This document shows, piece by piece, positions 20,997 through 29,136 of a DNA stretch of 64,000 nucleotides (position 1 is the stretch's first letter; each line of letters opens with the position of its first letter). Both the position numbers and the translations under genes were made by a program. Source of the stretch: Chitinolyticbacter meiyuanensis (GTDB lineage: Bacteria; Pseudomonadota; Gammaproteobacteria; Burkholderiales; Chitinibacteraceae). The DNA lies in the NCBI RefSeq assembly GCF_008033135.1, contig NZ_CP041335.1, positions 2,857,925 through 2,921,924 on the forward strand, given 5' to 3'. The notes beneath the pieces were generated by a model. It ran no database searches. It saw nothing but the letters and a program-made list of their open reading frames with translations, and was not told where the DNA came from.

Positions 20997-23531
20997 TCAA
21001 CGGCGGAAGCGGCCGCCACCCATGCGCCCGCTGAAACGCGGCGAGAAGTTGCCGCGGTTGAATTGGTGGTTCTCGAAGTTGGGCCGGGTGATGGTCGGGT
21101 TGGGCTGGACACTGCGGTTGTTGATGCGATCCGCACCGCGCTCGCGCGCCAGCCGGTCGGTATCGAGCCCGCTGGACGCTGGTGCCACGTCACGGGTGGC
21201 GCCGCCCAGCGTCTTCTGCTCCCAACCCTGGCCGGGCGTGTACTGGTAGACGTTGCCATCCTTGCCGGCATACACGTGATCGTCGGTGCGGATCACACCG
21301 CCGTGGCTGATCTGGCCGGTGTCGGCATCGCGGTGGACATAGCCCGCGCCGGTGGCATCGCCCGCCTTGCCACTGGTGGAGAAGCGCCCGCCTGCGGTAG
21401 TGCCTTCATCGGTATGGACCATGCCACCGGATTCATGGCTGACGCGGCCAGTCTCGGTATTCACCTGGGCGCGTGAACCCGCGGCTGCCGCATTGCCGGT
21501 ATCGGCATTGCCGGCCGCAGCACCATGGCCGCCAACCACGCGGCCCGTTTCCGGGTTGTAGCGCACGCCACCCGCAGCCGCCGTGGTGGTGCCGGTGTAG
21601 GCATTGCTGTTCCAGCCAGCGTAGCCCCAGCCACGACCGCCAGTGGCATCGTTGTGGAAGGAACCACGCACGCCGGTACCATAGTTGCCGCTCCACGGAT
21701 CGGCCCAGGCCGCGCGCACGCCGCTGGCGGCCACATTGCCCCAGCGACCGTAGACATTGGTCACCGCCACGCCGCCGCCCCAGTAGCCCGGCCAGTAGCC
21801 GGGGCCGTACCACGGACCCCACCACGGACCATACCAGGCCGCACCCCACGCCATGCCCCAGGCAAAGCCGAAACTCCAGCCGGCCCAGGCATCCCAGCCG
21901 AAGGCCACACCGTAGCCATAGGTGGCCGGGCAGCTGTACCATACGTCGCCGATCCAGGCATTGCAGACATAGCCGGTGCCGTACACCACCACGCCGTTGC
22001 TGACCACGGTGCCGTAATAGCCGGGGGTGTAGCCGACGTAGACCTCGTCACCATTGCTGCCGTACACGTAGACATAAGTCACGTAATGCACCGGCGAGGT
22101 GGCGGGGATGGTGTAGATCACGGCCGGCACGTTGATCGCCACCGACCAAGGCCCCGTTGCCGTGCGCGCGGTGAACCATACGCCGTTCTGCACCGCGTAG
22201 TAGGCGGTATTGCTGAGCCGGATCACCGGCACGGCGGTATTGACCGCATAGGCGAGCGTGGTGCCGGAGATCGGCGAGAACTGCGGCGATCCATCGTAAC
22301 TCACACTCAGGTGTGCCTGCGATTTGCGTACGGTGGCCGTCTGCGGGATTGCATTGGCAATCAGCGATTCACGTGCTTCCGGCGTGCCCGGAATCGAGGC
22401 AAGCACAGCGGCCTTGGGGCTGTCGCTGGCGATCTTGAGGAAATCGGCCGGCAGCTTGCCGCCCTCGACATGGCGCCACGGCCCCTTGGTCGACGCGGCG
22501 CTGAACCAGCGCCCGGACAGCAGCACGAACCAGTTGTCGTTGTCGGCATGGTCGACGAACACATCAGCCCCCGTGTTGGCCACATAGCTCAGCTGTGTGC
22601 CGGCGAGCGGCTCGAACTGCGGCTCACCGTTGATCTCGATCAGTTCGGCCGGGCCGTCGCTGACGAAGATGGCCGGCGCCTTGCCTGCTGCCAGCGCCTG
22701 TTTCAACGGCTCGGCTGGCTTGTCGAGCACGTCCACGAGATGCGCCGCCACCGCCTGCTGCATCGCCTCGTTGAGTGCGGCGGGCACATCGGCAGCCAGC
22801 GCCCACGGGCCGGACAGCGCGCCCGCCTCGGCCCAGCGGCCGGCAAAGCGCAGGTAATGTTTGCCGCCACTGCGCAGCAACAGCGAGCGGGTGTTGATTA
22901 CCCGCTCGACACCGGCCACGCCGGCAGGCTTGTACACCGGCTTGCCATCCACCAGCACCAAGAGGCCCGGGCCGAACGAGAACAACACCTGCGGCGGCGT
23001 GTTGTTCACCGCTTGCGCCGCCTGCTGCTGCGTGTTCTGCGTGATGGCCAGCGCCGATTCCAGCTGGTCGAGGTCCACCGTCAGCGTGCTCACCGGCAGC
23101 ATCTTGCGGATCAGGCCGAGGTAGCGCGCCTCGCTACCCTTGGCGGTGGGAAAGCTTACCCGGTCCGCCGTCACGCCCTTGAGATCCACCTCGCGGGCCG
23201 CCTTGTCGGTTTCGCTGCGGGCCGAAAACCACAGCACGCCGTAGACCAGCTGGTCATGCGCCTTGCCGGCGTCGTCCTTCACCGTGCCGGTCTTTACGGC
23301 CACGGCCAGCCGGCCCTTGAGCACATTGCCCTGCCAGCTCTCCAGCTGCGGCTGGTGCAGCGTGAGCTGCTGACCTTCGATGGTGAAAGTGCGCGGCCAG
23401 GGATGGGCGGACGCCGATGCTTCGGCAGCCTGCTCGGCTGCCAATACCAGCGACGACACCACCGCTGCCGGCAGGCCGCAGCACAGCGCGGCGCAAAGCA
23501 GGGTGACGCGAAGGTGGCTGGGGGTATTCAT
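20997..23531 (-). CDS. Large exported protein with Trp/Tyr/Gly-rich segment
   Basis: 844 aa from the ATG at 23531 (AAGGA upstream; a start at 23558 is less likely). The N-terminus is a long signal peptide with a charged start. Residues up to about 480 contain several repeated strand-turn modules (for example GKPVYKPAG, NGEPQFEPL and DGSPQFSPI, each followed by VNT-, WF-type sequence). Then comes a remarkable stretch very rich in Trp, Gly, Tyr and Pro (WGPWYGPGYWPGYWGGG), followed by Gly/Thr-rich repeats (NPETGRVVGG, NTETGRVSHE, DADTGQISHG) and an Asn/Arg-rich tail. I recall similar proteins labelled carbohydrate-binding, but no function is established from sequence. Confidence 0.7.
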   Translation of the reverse strand: MNTPSHLRVTLLCAALCCGLPAAVVSSLVLAAEQAAEASASAHPWPRTFTIEGQQLTLHQPQLESWQGNVLKGRLAVAVKTGTVKDDAGKAHDQLVYGVLWFSARSETDKAAREVDLKGVTADRVSFPTAKGSEARYLGLIRKMLPVSTLTVDLDQLESALAITQNTQQQAAQAVNNTPPQVLFSFGPGLLVLVDGKPVYKPAGVAGVERVINTRSLLLRSGGKHYLRFAGRWAEAGALSGPWALAADVPAALNEAMQQAVAAHLVDVLDKPAEPLKQALAAGKAPAIFVSDGPAELIEINGEPQFEPLAGTQLSYVANTGADVFVDHADNDNWFVLLSGRWFSAASTKGPWRHVEGGKLPADFLKIASDSPKAAVLASIPGTPEARESLIANAIPQTATVRKSQAHLSVSYDGSPQFSPISGTTLAYAVNTAVPVIRLSNTAYYAVQNGVWFTARTATGPWSVAINVPAVIYTIPATSPVHYVTYVYVYGSNGDEVYVGYTPGYYGTVVSNGVVVYGTGYVCNAWIGDVWYSCPATYGYGVAFGWDAWAGWSFGFAWGMAWGAAWYGPWWGPWYGPGYWPGYWGGGVAVTNVYGRWGNVAASGVRAAWADPWSGNYGTGVRGSFHNDATGGRGWGYAGWNSNAYTGTTTAAAGGVRYNPETGRVVGGHGAAAGNADTGNAAAAGSRAQVNTETGRVSHESGGMVHTDEGTTAGGRFSTSGKAGDATGAGYVHRDADTGQISHGGVIRTDDHVYAGKDGNVYQYTPGQGWEQKTLGGATRDVAPASSGLDTDRLARERGADRINNRSVQPNPTITRPNFENHQFNRGNFSPRFSGRMGGGRFRR

Positions 23532-23634
23532 GCTGTGGTCCTTGCAAGGGCGTGGCACGCATCAGGTGGATTCGGCATCAGATCGCAGCCTGGGCAACAG
23601 GCAGCGCGCGCTTGACTGCTACGAAAACGGCATA

Positions 23635-24249
23635 TCACTGGCTGGCCAGCACGCCATCCTGCTGCATCTGTTTGATCAGCTGCTGGGCAAGGCCGGTCGA
23701 GAACTTGGCGATGTCGGTCGGCGCAAAGCCTTCGCTTTGTCCGGACCAGATCGCCTTCTCGGCCTTTACATCCCAGAGCGTCGTTTCCAGCGTGACGACG
23801 TCGTACTGGGTAATCGTCGGCGGCATGGTCGCCCAGGCCGAGCCGTACCAGCCGTAGAAGCCGCCCATCACCGGCATCGGCGCCCCGGGGATGACGTCGA
23901 CCTGGCGCTCGGTCTTCAGCAGTCGCGTCACCAGCACGGCCTGCGATTGGCTGGCCCGGATCGCTTCCACCAGTTGTGCCTTGGGAATCGCCCCTGTTTG
24001 CGGCAGCTGCGGATAGCTGGCCCGCGCCGGGGTGCCCGCCGCCAGCAGGGTATTGACGAAGCTGTCCTCGAACACGCGACGGCCACTTTCGCTCTCGCTG
24101 ATGCCGACCACCAGCACGCGCTGCGGCGGTGGTCCGGCAAACTGCGGATCACGCCAATGGTTGGTCACCCGGGTACTGGCGCAGCCGGCAAGAAGCAGCA
24201 TCGCGGCCAGCATTGAGAGCATGCGAAAGCGCATTGGGAGGCGGAACAT
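23635..24249 (-). CDS. Exported lipoprotein
   Basis: 204 aa from the ATG at 24249, with GGAG upstream. The lipobox LLAGC places the lipidated cysteine at residue 23. The mature domain has alternating strands (RVLVVGISES, AVLVTRLLKT, LETTLWDVKAEKAIW), reminiscent of the DUF4136-like lipoprotein fold. It is first in the three-gene envelope operon. Function unknown. Confidence 0.75.
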   Translation of the reverse strand: MFRLPMRFRMLSMLAAMLLLAGCASTRVTNHWRDPQFAGPPPQRVLVVGISESESGRRVFEDSFVNTLLAAGTPARASYPQLPQTGAIPKAQLVEAIRASQSQAVLVTRLLKTERQVDVIPGAPMPVMGGFYGWYGSAWATMPPTITQYDVVTLETTLWDVKAEKAIWSGQSEGFAPTDIAKFSTGLAQQLIKQMQQDGVLASQ

Positions 24250-24587
24250 GGAATGGACTCCTGAGAAGCCGGCCGGCGCATCCGGGACGCTGCCACGCGA
24301 AGCCCGTTGCACGCTTGCGATGCGCAGCGATGGTGCGAGCCAGGCTGAGCGGGATATTGGATGTGCGCTGGAAACGGGATCGTGCGGCATGCTGAAGATC
24401 GGTGTCGTCTTCGCGTAGCGCTACCGGCGCGGTTGCGCAGGCAAAGCGGCTGGTCGATACCGGCCAATATAGGCAGCTGCTTATTAAAAAACCAAGTATC
24501 GTCCCATCCTGGATGCATAGATTGCGCAAGCCGGAATGAGTTGATATTTGCAAAGATCTGACGCCAAACCCTGACAAGGAAGCTGCC
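24250..24587. other. Divergent intergenic region (lipoprotein / MipA-type gene)
   Basis: 338 bp without a credible gene. It must hold promoters for both the minus-strand envelope operon and the plus-strand outer-membrane gene. I see no sigma-54 motif, strong dyad or convincing -35/-10 pair. Confidence 0.5.
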
Positions 24588-25382
24588 ATGCTGCGTGCCC
24601 TGCCCCGGTTGTCATTGCTGCTCTCCGCGCCTTTGCTTGCGCAGCCGCTTGATCTGCCCGGCAGCCTGCCCAACCTCGCGGGCATCGGCGTCGGCATGAC
24701 TTCGGACTACTCGGGCAGCAACGACACGATGGTCGGTGTGGTACCTGGCCTGCGCTACGTGACGGCCGACGGCCACCTGCTGGAATTGTACGGCCCCTAT
24801 GCCCAGTACAACCTGGGCCAGCTCCAAGGCTGGCAATGGGGGCCCGCGCTCTCGCTGCGCTTGGGGCGTGAGAACGTGGATGACGAGGTGGTGGCGCGCA
24901 TCCACGAGATCGATACCACGCTGGAGGCCGGCGGCTTTGTCGGCTACGAATATCTCAACCGTGACGGCTATCCCTGGCGTGCGCGAGCCGGCGTGGCGGT
25001 ACTCACCAACGCCGGCGTGGTCTACGGCGGTGCCCGCGCCACCGCCACCGGCACGCTGTGGCTGCCAGTCAGCCCACGGGTGATGGTCGGCGGCGGGCTC
25101 GGCGCAAGCTGGGTCAGCGCCGACTTCAACCGCACCTACTACGGCGTGACCGACGCCGATGCCGCCGCCAGCGGCCTGCCCGGCTACACACCCGGCGGCG
25201 GCTTGCAGCAATGGTATGGCTGGCTTGGGATGATCGTGCAGCTCACGCCGTCCTGGTACGGCGGCGCCATGGCCTTCCTGCAGCGGTTGTCCGGCGATGC
25301 CGGCGCCAGCCCCATCGTCACCGAGCGGGGTGATCGTGACCAGTGGACCTATGGCGTGGGCTTGGGTTACGCCTGGCGCTGA
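24588..25382 (+). CDS. MipA/OmpV family outer-membrane protein
   Basis: 264 aa with a short signal peptide ending near LLAQP. The mature protein begins LPNLAGIGVGMTSDYSGSND, typical of MipA/OmpV proteins, which form 12-strand barrels and scaffold peptidoglycan enzymes or act as porin-like proteins. It ends in the expected strand with a C-terminal YAWR. AAGGAAGC precedes the ATG. A convergent chitinase gene follows, separated by a terminator. Confidence 0.85.
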   Translation: MLRALPRLSLLLSAPLLAQPLDLPGSLPNLAGIGVGMTSDYSGSNDTMVGVVPGLRYVTADGHLLELYGPYAQYNLGQLQGWQWGPALSLRLGRENVDDEVVARIHEIDTTLEAGGFVGYEYLNRDGYPWRARAGVAVLTNAGVVYGGARATATGTLWLPVSPRVMVGGGLGASWVSADFNRTYYGVTDADAAASGLPGYTPGGGLQQWYGWLGMIVQLTPSWYGGAMAFLQRLSGDAGASPIVTERGDRDQWTYGVGLGYAWR

Positions 25383-25421
25383 GCGCGCCCCGAGAACCAG
25401 GCTTGCGCAGCGATCAAAAGA

Positions 25422-25451
25422 AAAACCGGCGTGGTCTCCCACGCCGGTTTT
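25422..25451. terminator. Bidirectional terminator between mipA-like gene and chitinase
   Basis: A perfect 13-bp stem (25422-25434 with 25439-25451, loop TCTC) runs from AAAACC to GGTTTT, so it provides a U-tract for both convergent genes. Confidence 0.88.
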
Positions 25452-25466
25452 CTGCCTGCTGGTGGA

Positions 25467-27071
25467 TCAAGGCAAGGCGTTCAGCGCCGAACGGGCCGGT
25501 ACCGAGAAGTTGTAGCCATCGTGCTTGTCCCAGTTGATCGACCAGGTCATCACGCCGCGATAGCTCGGATAGGCCTGCTTCGGCTTCACCGTGTCGCAAC
25601 CCGCGAGTTGAGTCAGGCAGGTGAGCGCGTTCTTCACCGCGGCCGCGGTGACGAAGCCACGACCGGCCGACTGGCTGCCGCTCGGCACGCCGAACGCCAC
25701 CTGGTCCGGGCGCAGGCCCTTGAACTCCCAGCCATTGCCATAGTTGACCTTGAAGCCCTCGATCAGCATCAGCGAGCCACCGACCAGCGCGTCCACCGTG
25801 CCCTCGTTCAGCACGCGGCCATCGGTATAGGTGAAGCCGCCGTTGTTGTAGTACTGGACATGGATCACCGACAGATCGTCGCGCAGGCCGTCGATGATAG
25901 GCAGATAGGCTCCCCAGATGCTGCCGTAGGAGACGTAGCCACCCTGCACATACGGGTGCTCCGGTGCCATCGATAGATAGAAGTTGCTGCCGACCTTGGC
26001 CTTGAGCTGCTTCACCGCCTTCACGAGGTTGGCCTGGATCGGCGCGCCCTGGCTCACGCCACTGCCGCTTTCCAGATCGAGATCGATGCCGTCGAGACCG
26101 TACTTGGTCATGATGCCGTAGAGGCTGTTGACGAAGTTGGTCACGTCCGAATCGTTGTTGAGCGTGACCGAGCCATCCTGGCCACCCAGCGACAGGATCA
26201 CCTTCTTGCCCTTGGCCCGCTTGGCGGCGATGTCGGCGATGAACTGCGATTCGCTGCCGGCCGCCGGATCGAGGTGGAAGGCCACCGTGCCACCCCCGGC
26301 GTTCTCGCCAAAGGACAGCACGATCACGTCCCAGTCATCCGATACCTGGCTGATCGGGAAGGTGGGGCCGGACGGGTTCTGGAAGTTGTGCCAGTAGCCC
26401 ACCAACAGGTGCTTGGGCAGGTTGCCGCTCGGTGGCGGGGTGACCGGCGTCGGCGATACCGGGGTCGGCGTGGGCGTCGGGCCGGTCGGGGTCGGGCTGA
26501 TTGGGGTCGGTGTCGGCGGCTTGGGCGTCGGGCTCGGGGTGGGCGAACCGCCGCCGCAGTTGCCGATGTTCTTCCACACGCCCCAGTCACCGGATTGCGC
26601 CGGATTGTCGCCCTGCGTCCACCACTTGGCTTCGTAGTTCACGCCGTTGTAGGTCACGCGCTGGCCACCGGTGTAGACGGTGCTGCTGCCCCAGACGGCG
26701 TAGCAGGTGGTCGGGCCCGGCGTCGGGGTAGCCACGACCGGGGTCGGCGTGGCCGATACCGGCGTAGGTGTGGCTCCTGGCGGGGTCGGGGTGGCCGGCG
26801 ACGGCGTTGGCGTGCCACCGCTGGTCACACCCAGATCCTTCCACAGCGTGGGAGTTGCAGCCGGGTTCCAGTTCGCGCCGGCATAGGCGGTATGGGTAAC
26901 CAACGCTTGGTAATCGTGGCCGTTGTAGCTGACCACGCTGCCAGCAGTGTAGGTATTGCCTTCCTGCCAGGCCACGGCGGCCAGCGCCGCAGGTGCCCAT
27001 ACGGCGGCAAGCAGGCTCAGGATGGCCAGCGCAGCGTTGCCGCGGCGCAGGACCGATCGGGTGAATGCCAT
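25467..27071 (-). CDS. Secreted chitinase, GH18 with two CBM5/12 domains
   Basis: 534 aa. A signal peptide ends near residue 31 (ALA). Two small chitin-binding modules (about 33-80 and 124-171) are recognisable by WxxxTxYxxGxxVxYNG patterns. Each is followed by a Pro/Thr-rich linker (86-120 and 176-215). The GH18 catalytic domain (about 220-530) has the signature DGIDLDLES at 327-335, with Glu334 as proton donor, and the substrate-assisting SLGG strand near 294. It hydrolyses chitin outside the cell. A very strong ribosome-binding site (AGGAGGAG) precedes the ATG, and a perfect dyad lies upstream. Confidence 0.95.
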   Translation of the reverse strand: MAFTRSVLRRGNAALAILSLLAAVWAPAALAAVAWQEGNTYTAGSVVSYNGHDYQALVTHTAYAGANWNPAATPTLWKDLGVTSGGTPTPSPATPTPPGATPTPVSATPTPVVATPTPGPTTCYAVWGSSTVYTGGQRVTYNGVNYEAKWWTQGDNPAQSGDWGVWKNIGNCGGGSPTPSPTPKPPTPTPISPTPTGPTPTPTPVSPTPVTPPPSGNLPKHLLVGYWHNFQNPSGPTFPISQVSDDWDVIVLSFGENAGGGTVAFHLDPAAGSESQFIADIAAKRAKGKKVILSLGGQDGSVTLNNDSDVTNFVNSLYGIMTKYGLDGIDLDLESGSGVSQGAPIQANLVKAVKQLKAKVGSNFYLSMAPEHPYVQGGYVSYGSIWGAYLPIIDGLRDDLSVIHVQYYNNGGFTYTDGRVLNEGTVDALVGGSLMLIEGFKVNYGNGWEFKGLRPDQVAFGVPSGSQSAGRGFVTAAAVKNALTCLTQLAGCDTVKPKQAYPSYRGVMTWSINWDKHDGYNFSVPARSALNALP

Positions 27072-27208
27072 TTCATCTCCTCCTACTGCTCAATCGAGTG
27101 AATGTTGCGCGGCCTCTGTCGCACGGGCCGCGTCCTTGCGCCTGCCGCAAAACATCTCGGCGGCAAGGCGTGGGCCACTATTGCACCGCCTGAAAGCAGG
27201 CGAAAGTA

Positions 27209-27234
27209 CCGTTCGTGCCCCGGCGCACGAACGG
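27209..27234 (-). promoter_or_regulatory. Operator-like dyad upstream of the chitinase gene
   Basis: A perfect 10-bp inverted repeat (27209-27218 with 27225-27234, 6-bp spacer) with core CGTTCGTGC, about 140 bp upstream of the chitinase start. A second small hairpin (CGCCTG-AAAG-CAGGCG, 27187-27202) adjoins it. It could be a binding site for a regulator of chitinase; alternatively it could form an RNA hairpin. Confidence 0.4.
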
Positions 27235-27324
27235 AAGCAAACCCGATAACAAATACTTTTTTTTCAACGACTTGCACAGAAACAAACGAGCCAACCAGCC
27301 TATGAGTGGCAGCTGCGGCCAGTG

Positions 27325-28686
27325 TCAGGCGAGTTGCATCCACCGCAGCAGCAGGCCAACCAGCGCGCAGGCGGCGATCACGTGGATCACATTGCGCTTG
27401 TAGCGGAACAGGGCCACCGCAGCCGCCAGCGCGATCAGCGCCGCAGCCCAGTCGAACCTGCCGGCAAAGCCCTGCGGCCACAGCACGTGGTAGCCGAAGA
27501 ACAACGCCAGGTTGACGATCACCCCGACCACTGCCGCAGTGATGGCCGTCAGCGGCGCCGTGAGCTTCACCTCGTCGTGCGTCGATTCGATCAGCGGCCC
27601 ACCCGCCAGGATGAAGACGAAGGATGGCAGGAAGGTGAACCAGGTAACGAGCACGGCCGCCAGCGCTCCGCCGACAAACGCAAGGTCAGGACCGAAATGG
27701 GCGCCGACATAGCCACCGACGAAGCCGACGAAGGCCACCACCATGATCAGCGGCCCCGGCGTGGTCTCGCCCAGCGCCAGGCCATCGATCATCTGCGTCG
27801 GGGTCAGCCAGCCATAATGCGTGACGGCCCCTTGATACACATAAGGCAGCACGGCATAGGCGCCACCAAAGGTCAGCAGCGCCGCCTTGGTGAAGAACCA
27901 GCCCATCTGCGTGTAGCTGTGCTGCCAGCCGAATGTGGCACTGAGCAGTGCCATCGGCAGTGCCCAGAGCAGCGCGCCCACCGCCAGCACGCGTGCCAGC
28001 GCTGCCCAGCGAAAACGCGCATGCGCCGGGGCAGGCGTGTCGTCGTCGATCAAGGCCGGGCCACAGGCCTGGCCTGCCTTGCCGTGAGCGCCACCAGCCT
28101 GGAAATGCACCGGTGCGATCCGCCCGCCCACGTACCCGATGGCGGCCGCACCCAGCACGATCAGCGGGAACGGCACATTGAGCACGAAGATCGCGATGAA
28201 GGATGCCGCCGCAACGGCCCAGAGCGCCTTGTTCTTCAGCGTGCGGCCGCCGATACGATGCGCAGCCTGCAGCACGATGGCGGTCACGGCCGGCTTGATA
28301 CCGTAGAACAGCCCCGCCACCAGCGGCACATTGCCGAAGGCGATATACACCCACGACAGCGCGATCAGGATGAACAGCGAGGGCAGCACAAACAAGGCAC
28401 CTGCCACGATGCCGCCCCAGCCGCGATGCATCAGCCAGCCGATATAGGTGGCCAGCTGCTGCGCCTCTGGCCCGGGCAGCACCATGCAGTAGTTGAGCGC
28501 GTGCAGGAAACGGCGCTCCGAGATCCAGCGCCGACGCTCCACCAGCTCCTGGTGCATGATGGCGATCTGCCCCGCCGGCCCGCCAAAGCTGATGAAACCG
28601 AGCTTCAGCCAGAACAGGAAGGCCTGCCAGAAGCCAACTGCGGCAGGCCGGGTATCGAGGGGTGGGTGCGATTCGGGAGCGTTCAT
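27325..28686 (-). CDS. chrA: Chromate transporter ChrA
   Basis: 453 aa from the ATG at 28686; an ATG at 28692 is equally possible and neither has a good ribosome-binding site. It is a two-domain (long-chain) CHR protein with about 10-12 membrane segments. The family motifs FISFGGPAGQIAIMHQE near the N-terminus and LLTFGGAYAVLPYV in the second half are the duplicated FGG signatures. LPGPEAQQLATYIGW and ETTPGPLIMVVAFVGF are also diagnostic. It expels chromate, a sulfate analogue, and lies beside sulfur genes. Confidence 0.93.
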   Translation of the reverse strand: MNAPESHPPLDTRPAAVGFWQAFLFWLKLGFISFGGPAGQIAIMHQELVERRRWISERRFLHALNYCMVLPGPEAQQLATYIGWLMHRGWGGIVAGALFVLPSLFILIALSWVYIAFGNVPLVAGLFYGIKPAVTAIVLQAAHRIGGRTLKNKALWAVAAASFIAIFVLNVPFPLIVLGAAAIGYVGGRIAPVHFQAGGAHGKAGQACGPALIDDDTPAPAHARFRWAALARVLAVGALLWALPMALLSATFGWQHSYTQMGWFFTKAALLTFGGAYAVLPYVYQGAVTHYGWLTPTQMIDGLALGETTPGPLIMVVAFVGFVGGYVGAHFGPDLAFVGGALAAVLVTWFTFLPSFVFILAGGPLIESTHDEVKLTAPLTAITAAVVGVIVNLALFFGYHVLWPQGFAGRFDWAAALIALAAAVALFRYKRNVIHVIAACALVGLLLRWMQLA

Positions 28687-28815
28687 TGTCATGGAGGGCC
28701 AGGTTGCGGGCGTACTGGCCAGCGAGGGTGTTGCCGCGCACGATAGCGTCAAACGCGGACCTCCGCATGACAGAACCATGAAACGTGCCCAGCTTCTCCG
28801 TTTCGACAGTGTCGC

Positions 28816-29136
28816 TCAGCCGCCCCGCAGCAGCCGGAAGCTCTGGTCCGGCGCAGCGCGGGCGCCGGGGCTCCAGCCGATGGCACGGCGGTAACTGCCC
28901 AGCAATGCATCGCGCTCCAGTTCGTGTTCGCTCACGTTGATCACACGCTCGGCAAACGGCGCCACATAGAGCGCGTCGACCGGGCAATAGGCCTCGCACA
29001 TGAAGCAGGTCTGGCAATCGTGCTGGCGCGCGATCACTGGGTTGTCGCCGGGCACGACGTCGAACACATTGGTCGGGCAGATTTGCACGCACAGATCGCA
29101 ATTGATGCAGCGCTCGGCGCTGACGAGCTCGATCAT
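28816..29136 (-). CDS. 2[4Fe-4S] ferredoxin-like subunit
   Basis: 106 aa. Two classical cluster motifs are present: Cys10-X2-Cys13-X2-Cys16-X3-Cys20-Pro and Cys41-X2-Cys44-X2-Cys47-X3-Cys51-Pro. The ~50-residue C-terminal extension is charged and has no known motif. Its start overlaps the flavoprotein stop (ATGA), so the two are translationally coupled and probably form a complex. This is the second flavoprotein/ferredoxin pair in the window, and its motifs are more regular than in the AprB-like copy at 11425. Confidence 0.85.
   Translation of the reverse strand: MIELVSAERCINCDLCVQICPTNVFDVVPGDNPVIARQHDCQTCFMCEAYCPVDALYVAPFAERVINVSEHELERDALLGSYRRAIGWSPGARAAPDQSFRLLRGG

Noticed and set aside
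21525..23615. A ~700-codon open frame on the plus strand opposite the 844-residue exported protein
   Set aside because: It is the antisense shadow of a GC-rich gene; the minus strand protein has a signal peptide, ribosome-binding site and coherent repeats, whereas the shadow is Arg/His/Gly-rich without domains.
26395..26830. Low-complexity repeats that might be taken for a DNA repeat array
   Set aside because: They encode the Pro/Thr linkers of the chitinase and vary at the codon level; not a CRISPR or mobile repeat.
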